From JBMYTN01 sp049604415 (GTDB lineage Bacteria; Pseudomonadota; Alphaproteobacteria; Rhodospirillales; Rhodospirillaceae): DNA of 21,104 bases. The notes below the pieces were generated by a model, which saw only the letters and a program-made list of their open reading frames with translations, did not search any database and was not told the DNA's origin. Location: positions 1 through 21,104 of the forward strand of contig JBMYTN010000060.1 in NCBI GenBank assembly GCA_049604415.1, written 5' to 3'. The translations under genes and the position numbers were made by a program. This document shows, piece after piece, positions 1-6,690 of this stretch (the stretch's first letter is position 1; each line of letters starts with the position of its first letter).

Positions 1-16
1 CCGAGCGGGGTTTTCT
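1..16 (+). terminator. Possible 3' half of a terminator cut by the window edge
   Basis: The first bases, CCGAGCGGGGTTTTCTT, look like the descending arm of a GC-rich hairpin followed by a T-run, which would end a plus-strand gene lying left of the window. The ascending arm would be outside the window, so the hairpin cannot be verified. If real, this unit is convergent with ahcY. Confidence 0.3.
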
Positions 17-23
17 TAGAACT

Positions 24-48
24 GAAAAGGTCGCGCAGCGAAGGCGCG
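24..48 (-). terminator. Probable rho-independent terminator of ahcY
   Basis: Read on the minus strand, just after the ahcY stop, CGCGC and GCGCG form a 5-bp GC stem (plus positions 32-36 and 44-48) around a 7-nt loop. It is followed after three bases by TTTT (plus 25-28). Its position 14 bases past the stop codon suits an intrinsic terminator, although the stem and T-run are short. Confidence 0.5.
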
Positions 49-61
49 CCCGATCTTGTTC

Positions 62-1354
62 TTAGTAGCGATAGGCTTCCGGCTTGAACGGACCGGCCAC
101 ATCCACACCGATGTAATCGGCTTGTTCCTTGGACAGGGTGGACAGGCTCACGCCCAGCTTGGCCAAGTGCAGCATGGCAACCTTTTCGTCCAGATGCTTG
201 GGCAGCACATAGACCTTGCGCTCATACTTATCAGCATGGTTCCACAGCTCGATTTGCGCCAGCACCTGGTTGGTGAAGGAAGCGCTCATCACGAAGGACG
301 GGTGGCCGGTGGCGCAGCCCAGATTGACCAGACGGCCTTCGGCCAGAACGATCAGACGCTTGCCATCGGGGAATTCCACTTCGTCGACCTGCGGCTTCAC
401 ATTGTCCCATTTGAAGTTGCGCAGGGACTCGATCTGAATCTCGTTGTCGAAGTGACCAATGTTGCAGACGATCGACCGATCCTTCATCGCCCGCATATGG
501 TCGATGGTGATGATGTCCACATTGCCGGTGGTGGTCACGAAGATGTCGCCATGGGGCACGGCGTCTTCCATGGTCATGACCTGGAAGCCTTCCATGGCGG
601 CCTGCAGGGCGCAGATCGGATCGATTTCGGTCACGATCACCCGGCAGCCGGAAGACCGCAGGCTTTCCGCAGAGCCCTTGCCCACATCGCCATAACCGGC
701 AACCACGGCGACCTTACCGGCCATCATCACGTCGGTGGCGCGACGGATGCCATCGACCAGGCTCTCGCGGCAGCCATATTTGTTGTCGAATTTGGACTTG
801 GTCACGCTGTCATTGACGTTGATCGCCGGGACCAACAGAGTGCCCGCCTTTTCCATCTCATAGAGACGGTGCACGCCGGTGGTGGTCTCTTCGGACAGAC
901 CCCGGACATCCTTCAGCAACTCAGGATATTTTTCGTGCATGATCTGGGTCAGGTCACCGCCGTCATCCAGGATCATGTTCGGACGCCAGCCATCCGGACC
1001 TTCGATGGTCGCGATGATGCAGTCCCAGAACTCTTCTTCATTCATGCCCTTCCAGGCAAAGACCGGGATTTCCGCTGCCGCAATGGCCGCAGCGGCTTGA
1101 TCTTGGGTCGAGAAGATGTTGCAGGAGGACCACCGCACTTCCGCGCCAAGAGCCGTCAGGGTCTCGATCAGCACGGCGGTTTGAATGGTCATGTGCAGGC
1201 AACCGGCGATCCGGGCGCCCTGCAGCGGCTTGCTGGCGCCATATTCTTCGCGCAGAGCCATCAGGCCCGGCATTTCGGTTTCGGCAATGTTGATTTCTTT
1301 GCGGCCCCAATCGGCAAGCGACAGGTCGGCCACCTTATAATCGGTGAAGCTCAT
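62..1354 (-). CDS. ahcY: S-adenosylhomocysteinase (adenosylhomocysteine hydrolase)
   Basis: This cytosolic enzyme reversibly splits S-adenosylhomocysteine into adenosine and homocysteine, clearing the inhibitory product of SAM-dependent methylations and feeding methionine regeneration. The 430-residue protein carries the NAD-binding glycine motif (AGYGDVGKG), the NVNDSVTKSKFDN substrate/catalytic segment, CNIGHFDNEI, and the canonical C-terminus ending KPEAYRY. Its length is close to the 432-residue human enzyme, so it lacks the roughly 40-residue insertion seen in many bacterial forms. I chose ATG 1354 because GGAG sits about 8 nt upstream and the protein then begins MSFTDYKVADLS, as is usual; an in-frame upstream extension would add 17 arginine-rich residues without support. 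It is on the same strand as ptsI but 197 bp away, with its own promoter and palindrome, so it is probably independently regulated. Confidence 0.97.
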   Translation of the reverse strand: MSFTDYKVADLSLADWGRKEINIAETEMPGLMALREEYGASKPLQGARIAGCLHMTIQTAVLIETLTALGAEVRWSSCNIFSTQDQAAAAIAAAEIPVFAWKGMNEEEFWDCIIATIEGPDGWRPNMILDDGGDLTQIMHEKYPELLKDVRGLSEETTTGVHRLYEMEKAGTLLVPAINVNDSVTKSKFDNKYGCRESLVDGIRRATDVMMAGKVAVVAGYGDVGKGSAESLRSSGCRVIVTEIDPICALQAAMEGFQVMTMEDAVPHGDIFVTTTGNVDIITIDHMRAMKDRSIVCNIGHFDNEIQIESLRNFKWDNVKPQVDEVEFPDGKRLIVLAEGRLVNLGCATGHPSFVMSASFTNQVLAQIELWNHADKYERKVYVLPKHLDEKVAMLHLAKLGVSLSTLSKEQADYIGVDVAGPFKPEAYRY

Positions 1355-1471
1355 GGAGGTCTCCGGATGGGCTGTTCGTCTCGGGCGGGGCCGCAGTCCA
1401 GTCACCGGACCCGCTCCGCAATCTCGTTAGGGGAGTCCCCCCGATGCCTCGGCGTCTCCCCGCTGTGGCGG

Positions 1472-1501
1472 AATATAAAGATATCTTTATATCTTTATCA
1501 A
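1472..1501 (-). promoter_or_regulatory. Predicted sigma-70-type promoter of ahcY
   Basis: On the minus strand a -35-like TTGATA (plus 1496-1501) is followed, with 17-18 bases between, by TTATAT/TATATT (plus 1472-1478) as the -10 element. Transcription would start near 1465, giving a leader of about 110 nt that contains several short GC hairpins. This is the only AT-rich stretch between ptsI and ahcY, which supports the call. Confidence 0.6.
1473..1492. promoter_or_regulatory. Perfect 20-bp palindrome over the ahcY promoter, probable operator
   Basis: ATATAAAGATATCTTTATAT is identical to its own reverse complement, and a further partial copy (ATCTTTAT) follows at 1491-1498. It fills the spacer and -10 region of the predicted promoter, an arrangement expected for repression. 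ArsR-family SahR-type regulators that respond to S-adenosylhomocysteine are known to control SAM-cycle genes in proteobacteria through AT-rich palindromes. Assigning this site to such a regulator is an inference. Confidence 0.6.
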
Positions 1502-1550
1502 GTGATTTCGACAGGGAGATGCAGCGGACGTTAAGGTCTGTGCAGCCGCC

Positions 1551-3437
1551 CTAAGCGGAGGCCACCAAGTCCGCCACCATACGGGTGATTTCCACCGTAT
1601 CGTTTACCAGCATCAGCTGTGCCGTCTTCTCAGTCACCGCCTGGCCGTCATGGCGACGGACCACTTGCTTGACCAGGGGCACACCGGTGGCGGCCATGGA
1701 CAGCTCGCGCACGCCAAGGCCCATCAACACCAGCGCCAAGGCTGGATCCCCGGCCATTTCGCCACAGACCGAGACCGGGATCCCGGCCCGGCGCGCCGCC
1801 CCGACGGTGAACTGGATCAGACGCAAGACCGCCGGATGCACCGGATTATAAAGATGGGCCACGCTCTGGTCGGACCGGTCAATGGCCAGGGTATATTGGA
1901 TCAGGTCATTGGTGCCGATGGCAAAAAAGTCTGCATGGGCCGCCAACGCATCCGCCAGCAAGGCCGCCCCGGGGATCTCGATCATCACCCCAAGCGGCGG
2001 CAAAGGATCGGGCAAGGCCACCCCGTCGGCCTGCAGACGGGCCGCCACCCGGTCCCGAGCCGCCTTGACCCGCAGCAGCTCTTCCACGCTGCCGATCATC
2101 GGCAACAGCATCCGCACCGGCCCCAAGGCCCCGGCGCGCAAAATCGCAGCCAATTGGGTATCGAGCAGATCCGGGCGGTCCAGGCTGAGCCGAATGGCCC
2201 GCAAGCCCAAGGCCGGATTCGGCGACTTCCGGATCGCCAAGGCATCGGACAGCTTGTCGCCGCCCACATCCAAGGTCCGGATCGTCACCGGTCGCCCGTC
2301 CATGCCTTTGACGATCTGGCGATAGGCCCGGAACTGCTCCTCCTCGCCGGGCAAATCATCCCGGTTCATAAACAGAAATTCCGAGCGCAGCAGCCCAACG
2401 CCCTCCGCCCCCCAATGCAGGGCGCTTTCGACCTCAGACGGCAATTCCAAATTGGCCAGCAGGGACAGGCCGACGCCGTCTTTGGTCTCTGCAGGCAGGG
2501 TTTTCAGCAGATTGAGCCGCCGACGCGCCCGTAGGAACTGCGCCCGGCGCTGGCGATATTGCTGCAAAACCTCCGGCTCGGGGTCGAGCACCACGGTGCC
2601 TTCGGTGCCATCAATGACGATGGTCTCACCACCCCGGGCCGCATCCATCAGCCCAGAGACCCCGACAACGGCTGGCAGGCCCAGGGAGCGGGCCATAATC
2701 GCGGTATGGCTGTCCGAGCCACCGGTCGCGGTCACTAGACCGGCGACCTGCTTCGGGTTCAAAAGCGCGGTGTCGGCGGGACTGAGATCATCGGCCACCA
2801 CCATGGAATTGCGCGGCAACCCCACTGGCCCTTTGGCGGCAGAGCGGGTCAGCACCCGGATCAAACGCCAGCCCACATCGCGGATATCCTTGCCCCGGGC
2901 CGCCAGATAGCTGTCGTCCATGGCCCGAAAGGCTTCGGCGATCTCCTCCATCTCGCGCTTCACCGCGCTTTCGGCATTGATCCGTTCCGAGGCGATCCGG
3001 GCATCCACCCCACTGACCAGCCGGGAATTGCGCATCATCTGCCGATAGGCATCCAGCAGATAGCCCAACTCCTCCCCGGCGGCCCCGGGCAGGGTTTCGG
3101 ACTTGGTCCGCAGATTTTTCAGCTGGCGATCCGCCTTATCCACCGCTTCGGCCAGGCGCAGCCGTTCATGCTCAACCCGGGTCGAGGGGATGCGGTATTC
3201 CGGGATCTGTACCATCCCGCTTTCATGGATATGGATGACGCCAATGGCCACGCCGGGGCCGACCGCCAAGCCCGACAGCGCCAAGGAGCGGGGTGCCTGG
3301 GGTGCCATCTCGGATGGGGGCGTCGCAGCCGTCGCCGGGGTCAGTCCCGAGACCTCCGGGCTGCCGGGGGCCACAGCACCGCCCTCGCCTCGGGTCCCGG
3401 TGTCCGCACCGGCAGGGCGATGCGGCTCAAATTTCAT
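1551..3437 (-). CDS. ptsP: Phosphoenolpyruvate-protein phosphotransferase (PTS Enzyme I)
   Basis: Cytosolic first enzyme of the PTS phosphorelay: it autophosphorylates from PEP and passes the phosphate to HPr, encoded immediately upstream. The 628-residue product has a Pro/Ala/Gly-rich N-terminal tail of roughly 45 residues, the PEP-utilizer N-terminal domain, the phosphohistidine segment GGSDSHTAIM (His near residue 244), then the C-terminal barrel with GTNDLIQYTLAIDR and the active-site Cys in VSVCGEMAGDP (near residue 558). No GAF domain is present, so it is closer to PtsI in architecture than to nitrogen-type PtsP (about 750 aa); the symbol could equally be ptsI. Start ATG 3437 has AGGAAGG about 6 nt upstream and overlaps the HPr gene by 11 bp, indicating translational coupling. 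An upstream in-frame start at 3494 would add 19 residues inside ptsH and is less likely. Confidence 0.93.
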   Translation of the reverse strand: MKFEPHRPAGADTGTRGEGGAVAPGSPEVSGLTPATAATPPSEMAPQAPRSLALSGLAVGPGVAIGVIHIHESGMVQIPEYRIPSTRVEHERLRLAEAVDKADRQLKNLRTKSETLPGAAGEELGYLLDAYRQMMRNSRLVSGVDARIASERINAESAVKREMEEIAEAFRAMDDSYLAARGKDIRDVGWRLIRVLTRSAAKGPVGLPRNSMVVADDLSPADTALLNPKQVAGLVTATGGSDSHTAIMARSLGLPAVVGVSGLMDAARGGETIVIDGTEGTVVLDPEPEVLQQYRQRRAQFLRARRRLNLLKTLPAETKDGVGLSLLANLELPSEVESALHWGAEGVGLLRSEFLFMNRDDLPGEEEQFRAYRQIVKGMDGRPVTIRTLDVGGDKLSDALAIRKSPNPALGLRAIRLSLDRPDLLDTQLAAILRAGALGPVRMLLPMIGSVEELLRVKAARDRVAARLQADGVALPDPLPPLGVMIEIPGAALLADALAAHADFFAIGTNDLIQYTLAIDRSDQSVAHLYNPVHPAVLRLIQFTVGAARRAGIPVSVCGEMAGDPALALVLMGLGVRELSMAATGVPLVKQVVRRHDGQAVTEKTAQLMLVNDTVEITRMVADLVASA

Positions 3438-3756
3438 GGAAGCCTTCCTCAACCAAGCCGCAAAGCGCGTCCAAGGCCTCCTGGCCTTGGGCACCGCTGC
3501 TTTTGATCAGGATCTCTGTGCCCGGCCCGGCGGCCAGCATCATCAGCCCCATGATCGAGGCACCCGAGACCTGTTGCCCCCGGGCCTCGACCTCGACCGC
3601 CGCGTCATAGAGTGCGGCCATTTTAACGAATTTGGCCGCCGCCCGGGCATGCAGGCCGCGCTCATTGATGATGCGAACGGTTCGGCTGAGGGATCCATCT
3701 TCCCCACCGGCTGCGCCGTCTTCTGATCGAGACAGGGAATCGCCCTCGGTTGTCAT
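3427..3756 (-). CDS. ptsH: Phosphocarrier protein HPr
   Basis: Small cytosolic phosphocarrier that takes phosphate from Enzyme I on a histidine and passes it to EIIA proteins. The 109-residue sequence has the phosphorylation site GLHARAAAKFVK (His36) and a regulatory serine in GASIMGLMMLAA (Ser67). Ser67 is the expected target of the HPr kinase encoded in the same cluster. The protein is about 20 residues longer than standard HPr (85-90 aa) because of an acidic, Gly/Ser-rich N-terminal extension. Start ATG 3756 has an AAGGGA motif just upstream. The 3' end overlaps the Enzyme I gene. A good promoter candidate lies upstream, between this gene and the exporter gene. Confidence 0.95.
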   Translation of the reverse strand: MTTEGDSLSRSEDGAAGGEDGSLSRTVRIINERGLHARAAAKFVKMAALYDAAVEVEARGQQVSGASIMGLMMLAAGPGTEILIKSSGAQGQEALDALCGLVEEGFHEI

Positions 3757-3787
3757 CGGGGTCCCTTTCTTGCGTTTCTCCGAGAGC

Positions 3788-3800
3788 CTGATCCGATCAG
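3788..3800. repeat. Small inverted repeat in the ptsH leader
   Basis: CTGATC-C-GATCAG is a perfect 6-bp inverted repeat with a 1-bp centre, about 30 bp upstream of the ptsH start codon and inside the predicted leader. It could be a binding site for a dimeric regulator, or it could be chance; nothing else in the sequence decides this. Confidence 0.35.
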
Positions 3801-3906
3801 ACCGAGTCTTCTTGTGACCCAGGCCAGACGAACCATGCTCCGCTTCCCATCCAATCGCCCGCCGGTTGCCCCAGCGTGGCCTCTAACCAACACCACTCAC
3901 ACCTAA

Positions 3907-3936
3907 ATCATACTAGACAAATCAACTATATGCCAA
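3907..3936 (-). promoter_or_regulatory. Predicted sigma-70-type promoter of ptsH-ptsP
   Basis: On the minus strand TTGGCA (plus 3931-3936) and TATGAT (plus 3907-3912) are separated by 18 bases, both close to consensus. The site is just past the exporter stop codon and would give a leader of about 145 nt before ptsH. It suggests that HPr and Enzyme I can be made independently of the upstream hprK-rapZ-manX genes. Confidence 0.55.
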
Positions 3937-3958
3937 ATTCCACTCGATTTCCGGGGCC

Positions 3959-4585
3959 TTATCGCTCCGCCAAGGCCAAGCGTGCGCCCAAAAAGGCAAA
4001 CACACTGGCAAAGCCATAGCGCAACACCCGCATCACCGTGGGCCGCTCAAACACATGGCGGCGTGCACCGGCTGCCAAGGCCCCATAGACCACGAAGACA
4101 GCAAAGGTCATGGCCATAAACACCAAGGCCAACCCCATCATGTCATGGGTTGGGGTTGCTGTCTCCGGGGACAAGAATTGCGGCAGAAAGGCCAGGAAAA
4201 AGAGGGAAAGCTTCGGGTTCAATATGTTGATCAATAGCCCGCGCCGCATCAGCACCCAGGCCGAGGCCCCAGAGTGGCGGTCGTCCGTTAACCCGCTTTC
4301 ACTCAAGGCTCCGCCTTGGCGCAGAATGCTCCAGGCCAGCCACAGCAAATAGAGCGCGCCCAGCAGCTTGACCCCTTGGAACAGGACGGCACTGCCATGC
4401 ATCAGGGCCGACAGGCCCAAAATCCCAGCGATCAGATGGGGCACAATGCCGAAGGTACAGCCCAGCGCGGCGAAGACCCCGGCGCGAAACCCACCCGCCA
4501 GACCCATTGCCACCGTGTAGAGCACACCGGTCCCGGGGCTGATCACCACGATCAAGGCTGTGATGAGATAGTCTGGGGACAACAT
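3959..4585 (-). CDS. LysE/RhtB-family amino acid exporter
   Basis: Predicted inner-membrane efflux protein of the LysE/RhtB family, whose members export amino acids such as homoserine, threonine, leucine or lysine; the substrate here cannot be read from sequence. The 208 residues match the usual family size (about 205-210). The conserved N-terminal signature is visible (SPGTGVLYTVAMGLAGGFRAG, here SPGT rather than the usual SPGP), followed by alternating hydrophobic segments consistent with about six membrane helices. I chose ATG 4585, with GGAAGG upstream, because the protein then starts at the family's first helix; an upstream extension would overlap the EIIA gene and reads as non-membrane sequence. 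The gene lies 25 bp after the EIIA-Man gene on the same strand, so it is probably co-transcribed, which is an odd neighbour inside a regulatory PTS cluster. Confidence 0.88.
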   Translation of the reverse strand: MLSPDYLITALIVVISPGTGVLYTVAMGLAGGFRAGVFAALGCTFGIVPHLIAGILGLSALMHGSAVLFQGVKLLGALYLLWLAWSILRQGGALSESGLTDDRHSGASAWVLMRRGLLINILNPKLSLFFLAFLPQFLSPETATPTHDMMGLALVFMAMTFAVFVVYGALAAGARRHVFERPTVMRVLRYGFASVFAFLGARLALAER

Positions 4586-4610
4586 GGGGCGGTGGCCTTC
4601 CGAGGCAGGT

Positions 4611-5012
4611 CTATTCTTGGGACAGCAGCCGCGAGGCCACATTGATATATTTCCGCCCGGCCTCTTGGGCGGCGATGGAGGCATCATGCAAGGGTTGTTG
4701 ATCGCGGATGCTGGCCAGCTTGATCAACATGGGCAGATTGACCCCGGCAATGACCTCGATATTGGCCTTATCCATGATCGAAATCGCCAGATTGGACGGG
4801 GTTCCGCCAAACATATCGGTCAGCAGCACCACCCCATCACCGGCGTCAACCTCTTCAACACAATGCAGAATATCCTCTCTGCGGCGTTCCATATCATCAT
4901 CCGGGCCGATGCAGACCGCTGCGATCCGGTCCTGTGGTCCGACCACATGTTCCGTCGCGGCGATCAGTTCATCGGCGAGCCGCCCATGGGTCACGAGAAC
5001 CATTCCAATCAT
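4611..5012 (-). CDS. PTS mannose-type EIIA protein
   Basis: Cytosolic EIIA domain of the mannose PTS family, receiving phosphate from HPr. The 133 residues contain the phosphorylatable histidine in MVLVTHGRLADELI (His9), then VVLLTDMFGGTPSNLAIS, the conserved EIIA-Man segment. There is no fused EIIB domain and no EIIB/C/D gene nearby, so it is more likely a regulatory phospho-acceptor than part of a sugar importer. Alphaproteobacteria often carry such an orphan protein (called ManX or EIIA-Man) next to hprK. The ATG overlaps the rapZ stop in an ATGA arrangement, and AGGAAAGG lies upstream inside rapZ, implying translational coupling. Confidence 0.93.
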   Translation of the reverse strand: MIGMVLVTHGRLADELIAATEHVVGPQDRIAAVCIGPDDDMERRREDILHCVEEVDAGDGVVLLTDMFGGTPSNLAISIMDKANIEVIAGVNLPMLIKLASIRDQQPLHDASIAAQEAGRKYINVASRLLSQE

Positions 5013-5917
5013 GGCGTTCGCCTTTCCTGCACTGCCACCAAATCCCGATGACGCACATGGGCGCCGACGGACTGGTCCCCCAACCATGCCGCCAAACGCT
5101 CTGCCGTGTAAACCGACCTGTGCCGTCCCCCGGTGCAGCCCACGGCAATGGTCAGATAGCTTTTGCCCTCGGCCTGGTAGCGCGGCACCAAAACCGACAG
5201 CAAATCCGTCAATCGGGTAAAAAAGCTCTCATAGTCCGGATCCGCCGCCACATGGGCCGCGACCGGGGCATCCAAGCCGGTCAGGTCGCGCAAATCCGGG
5301 TCGTAATGGGGGTTGGACAGGAAGCGGACGTCAAACACCAGATCCGCCTCCCGGGGCAGGCCATTGCGAAAGCCAAAGGAGGTGACAAACACCGTCAAAC
5401 CCTGGCCGTCGCCTGCGCCTAAGGCCTCTTCTAGCCGCCGCCGCAATTCTCCGGGCGGCAGATTGGTCGTGTCGAGCACCAAATCGGCCCGCGCCTTCAG
5501 CGGGGCCAGTAAAGCACGTTCCTGGGCGATGCCATCGCCCACCGGGCGGCCTGCGGCCAGCGGGTGGGGGCGCCGGGTTTCGGTGAACCGGCGGCGCAAC
5601 ACATCATCGTCACAATCGACAAACACCAAGGTGCTGTCCGGGACATCCTCGCCCCCTGCTCCGGAGCCCAGGCTGTCCAACACCCGCTCCACGGCCCCGA
5701 CATCAAAGCCCCGGGTCCGGCAGTCAATGCCCACGGCCAGCGGCGATGGGGCGGCCATGCGCAGGCCCACTAGATCGGTCATCATCGAGAGCGGCAAATT
5801 GTCCACGGCTTCGAATCCCAGATCCTCCAGCACCTTCAGGGCGCTGGTCCGACCGGCACCGGACATGCCGGTGATCACCGTGATCCGAGAGGCCCGCAGG
5901 CTTACGGTTTTTTGCAT
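5009..5917 (-). CDS. rapZ: RNase adapter protein / nucleotide-binding protein RapZ
   Basis: Member of the RapZ (YvcJ/YhbJ) family of cytosolic nucleotide-binding proteins. In E. coli, RapZ guides RNase E to the sRNA GlmZ and controls glucosamine-6-phosphate synthesis; the role in alphaproteobacteria is less clear. The sequence shows a P-loop GMSGAGRT near residues 17-24, with Arg where the Walker lysine usually is, then VLEDLGFEAVDNLP, DCRTRGFD, and the C-terminal GCTGGRHRSVYTAERLA signature. ATG 5917 gives 302 residues, near the family size (about 285-300). A TTG at 5974 would add 19 proline-rich residues and also lacks a clear ribosome site, so the start is uncertain. It lies downstream of hprK and overlaps the EIIA-Man gene. 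Confidence 0.92.
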   Translation of the reverse strand: MQKTVSLRASRITVITGMSGAGRTSALKVLEDLGFEAVDNLPLSMMTDLVGLRMAAPSPLAVGIDCRTRGFDVGAVERVLDSLGSGAGGEDVPDSTLVFVDCDDDVLRRRFTETRRPHPLAAGRPVGDGIAQERALLAPLKARADLVLDTTNLPPGELRRRLEEALGAGDGQGLTVFVTSFGFRNGLPREADLVFDVRFLSNPHYDPDLRDLTGLDAPVAAHVAADPDYESFFTRLTDLLSVLVPRYQAEGKSYLTIAVGCTGGRHRSVYTAERLAAWLGDQSVGAHVRHRDLVAVQERRTP

Positions 5918-5984
5918 CGGGGATGGGGGCGCGTGTGACGGCTCGTAGAGGGCCGAGGGTGGGGGAGCAGACAATCAAAATCGA

Positions 5985-6530
5985 TCATGGGCGTTCACTA
6001 TCCGGAACAATCGCCATCCTGGCAAGAGCCCGTTCCCAGGCAAGCACCACTTTTAAGCGCGCCGAGACCTCGAAGGCCCAGAGAAAAACCCTGGGCACCG
6101 GGGCACCGACGTCCAGTTCTGCTGTTTGCTCTTCGGCTTCGGGCAAGCGCTCAATCGCCGCCGGATCGGGCTGCAAATCCACCACCAAGGCCACTGGCAG
6201 GTGCTGTACCAGATGGCGGCGCGCGGGCAGGATCCCGAGCCCCCGGACCTCAATCTGGCCGCTTAGGCGCTCCGGCGGCCCGACCCAGGGCGGATCTGTC
6301 GGCTGGACCGGAGCAAACAACGGGGTCTGATCATCGGCCAGCAGGGCAAACCCCGCCTCCTCAATCAACCGCAGGGCCAGATCCGACTTTCCAGACCCGG
6401 ACGGTCCACGCAGAACCAGAGCCCAGCCGTCCCGGGCCACCGTGGTTGCATGCAGCCACGCCGCTGGTTTTGCCGGTTCCGCCCCAGGATTTGCCTGGTC
6501 TAACTGTGCCTTTGGCTCTTCTGGCCGCAT
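5985..6530 (-). CDS. hprK: HPr kinase/phosphorylase, short kinase-only form
   Basis: Predicted to phosphorylate and dephosphorylate a serine of HPr, tuning PTS phosphate flow. The 181-residue protein contains only the catalytic domain: His in LHATTVARDGWALVLRGP, P-loop GPSGSGKS (about residues 42-49), LLADDQ, and the EVRGLGIL segment typical of HPrK. The N-terminal domain of the roughly 310-residue Gram-positive enzyme is missing, as is usual in alphaproteobacteria. A Pro/Ala/Gln-rich stretch of about 20 residues precedes the catalytic core. Start ATG 6530 has only a weak ribosome site (ACAGG); an upstream TTG would add 35 residues with no family support. It is the first gene of the minus-strand cluster and diverges from the 6691 gene. 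No two-component system gene is seen next to it, unlike several alphaproteobacterial genomes. Confidence 0.9.
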   Translation of the reverse strand: MRPEEPKAQLDQANPGAEPAKPAAWLHATTVARDGWALVLRGPSGSGKSDLALRLIEEAGFALLADDQTPLFAPVQPTDPPWVGPPERLSGQIEVRGLGILPARRHLVQHLPVALVVDLQPDPAAIERLPEAEEQTAELDVGAPVPRVFLWAFEVSARLKVVLAWERALARMAIVPDSERP

Positions 6531-6690
6531 CAAACCTGTCTCACCAAGCCGTTTTGGCGGCGTTGGCACCCTTCTGTTGATCTCAGGAGCATTGGAGTGT
6601 GCCTCCCGCCTTGACCTTGCCCCAGCCCTGGGCAACAGTCACGCCTAACATGACCGCAATTCACCCCATAAGTGCCCGGAGTCCCTCTGC

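Noticed and set aside
1355..1470. S-adenosylhomocysteine or SAM riboswitch in the ahcY leader
   Set aside because: The leader forms several short GC hairpins, but I could not match the conserved cores of the SAH, SAM-II or SAM/SAH riboswitch classes. The promoter palindrome explains regulation better.
56..1534. 492-codon open frame opposite ahcY
   Set aside because: It is the mirror of a conserved gene in GC-rich DNA; its translation is His/Gly/Asp-rich with no recognisable domain, and the minus-strand protein is unmistakable.
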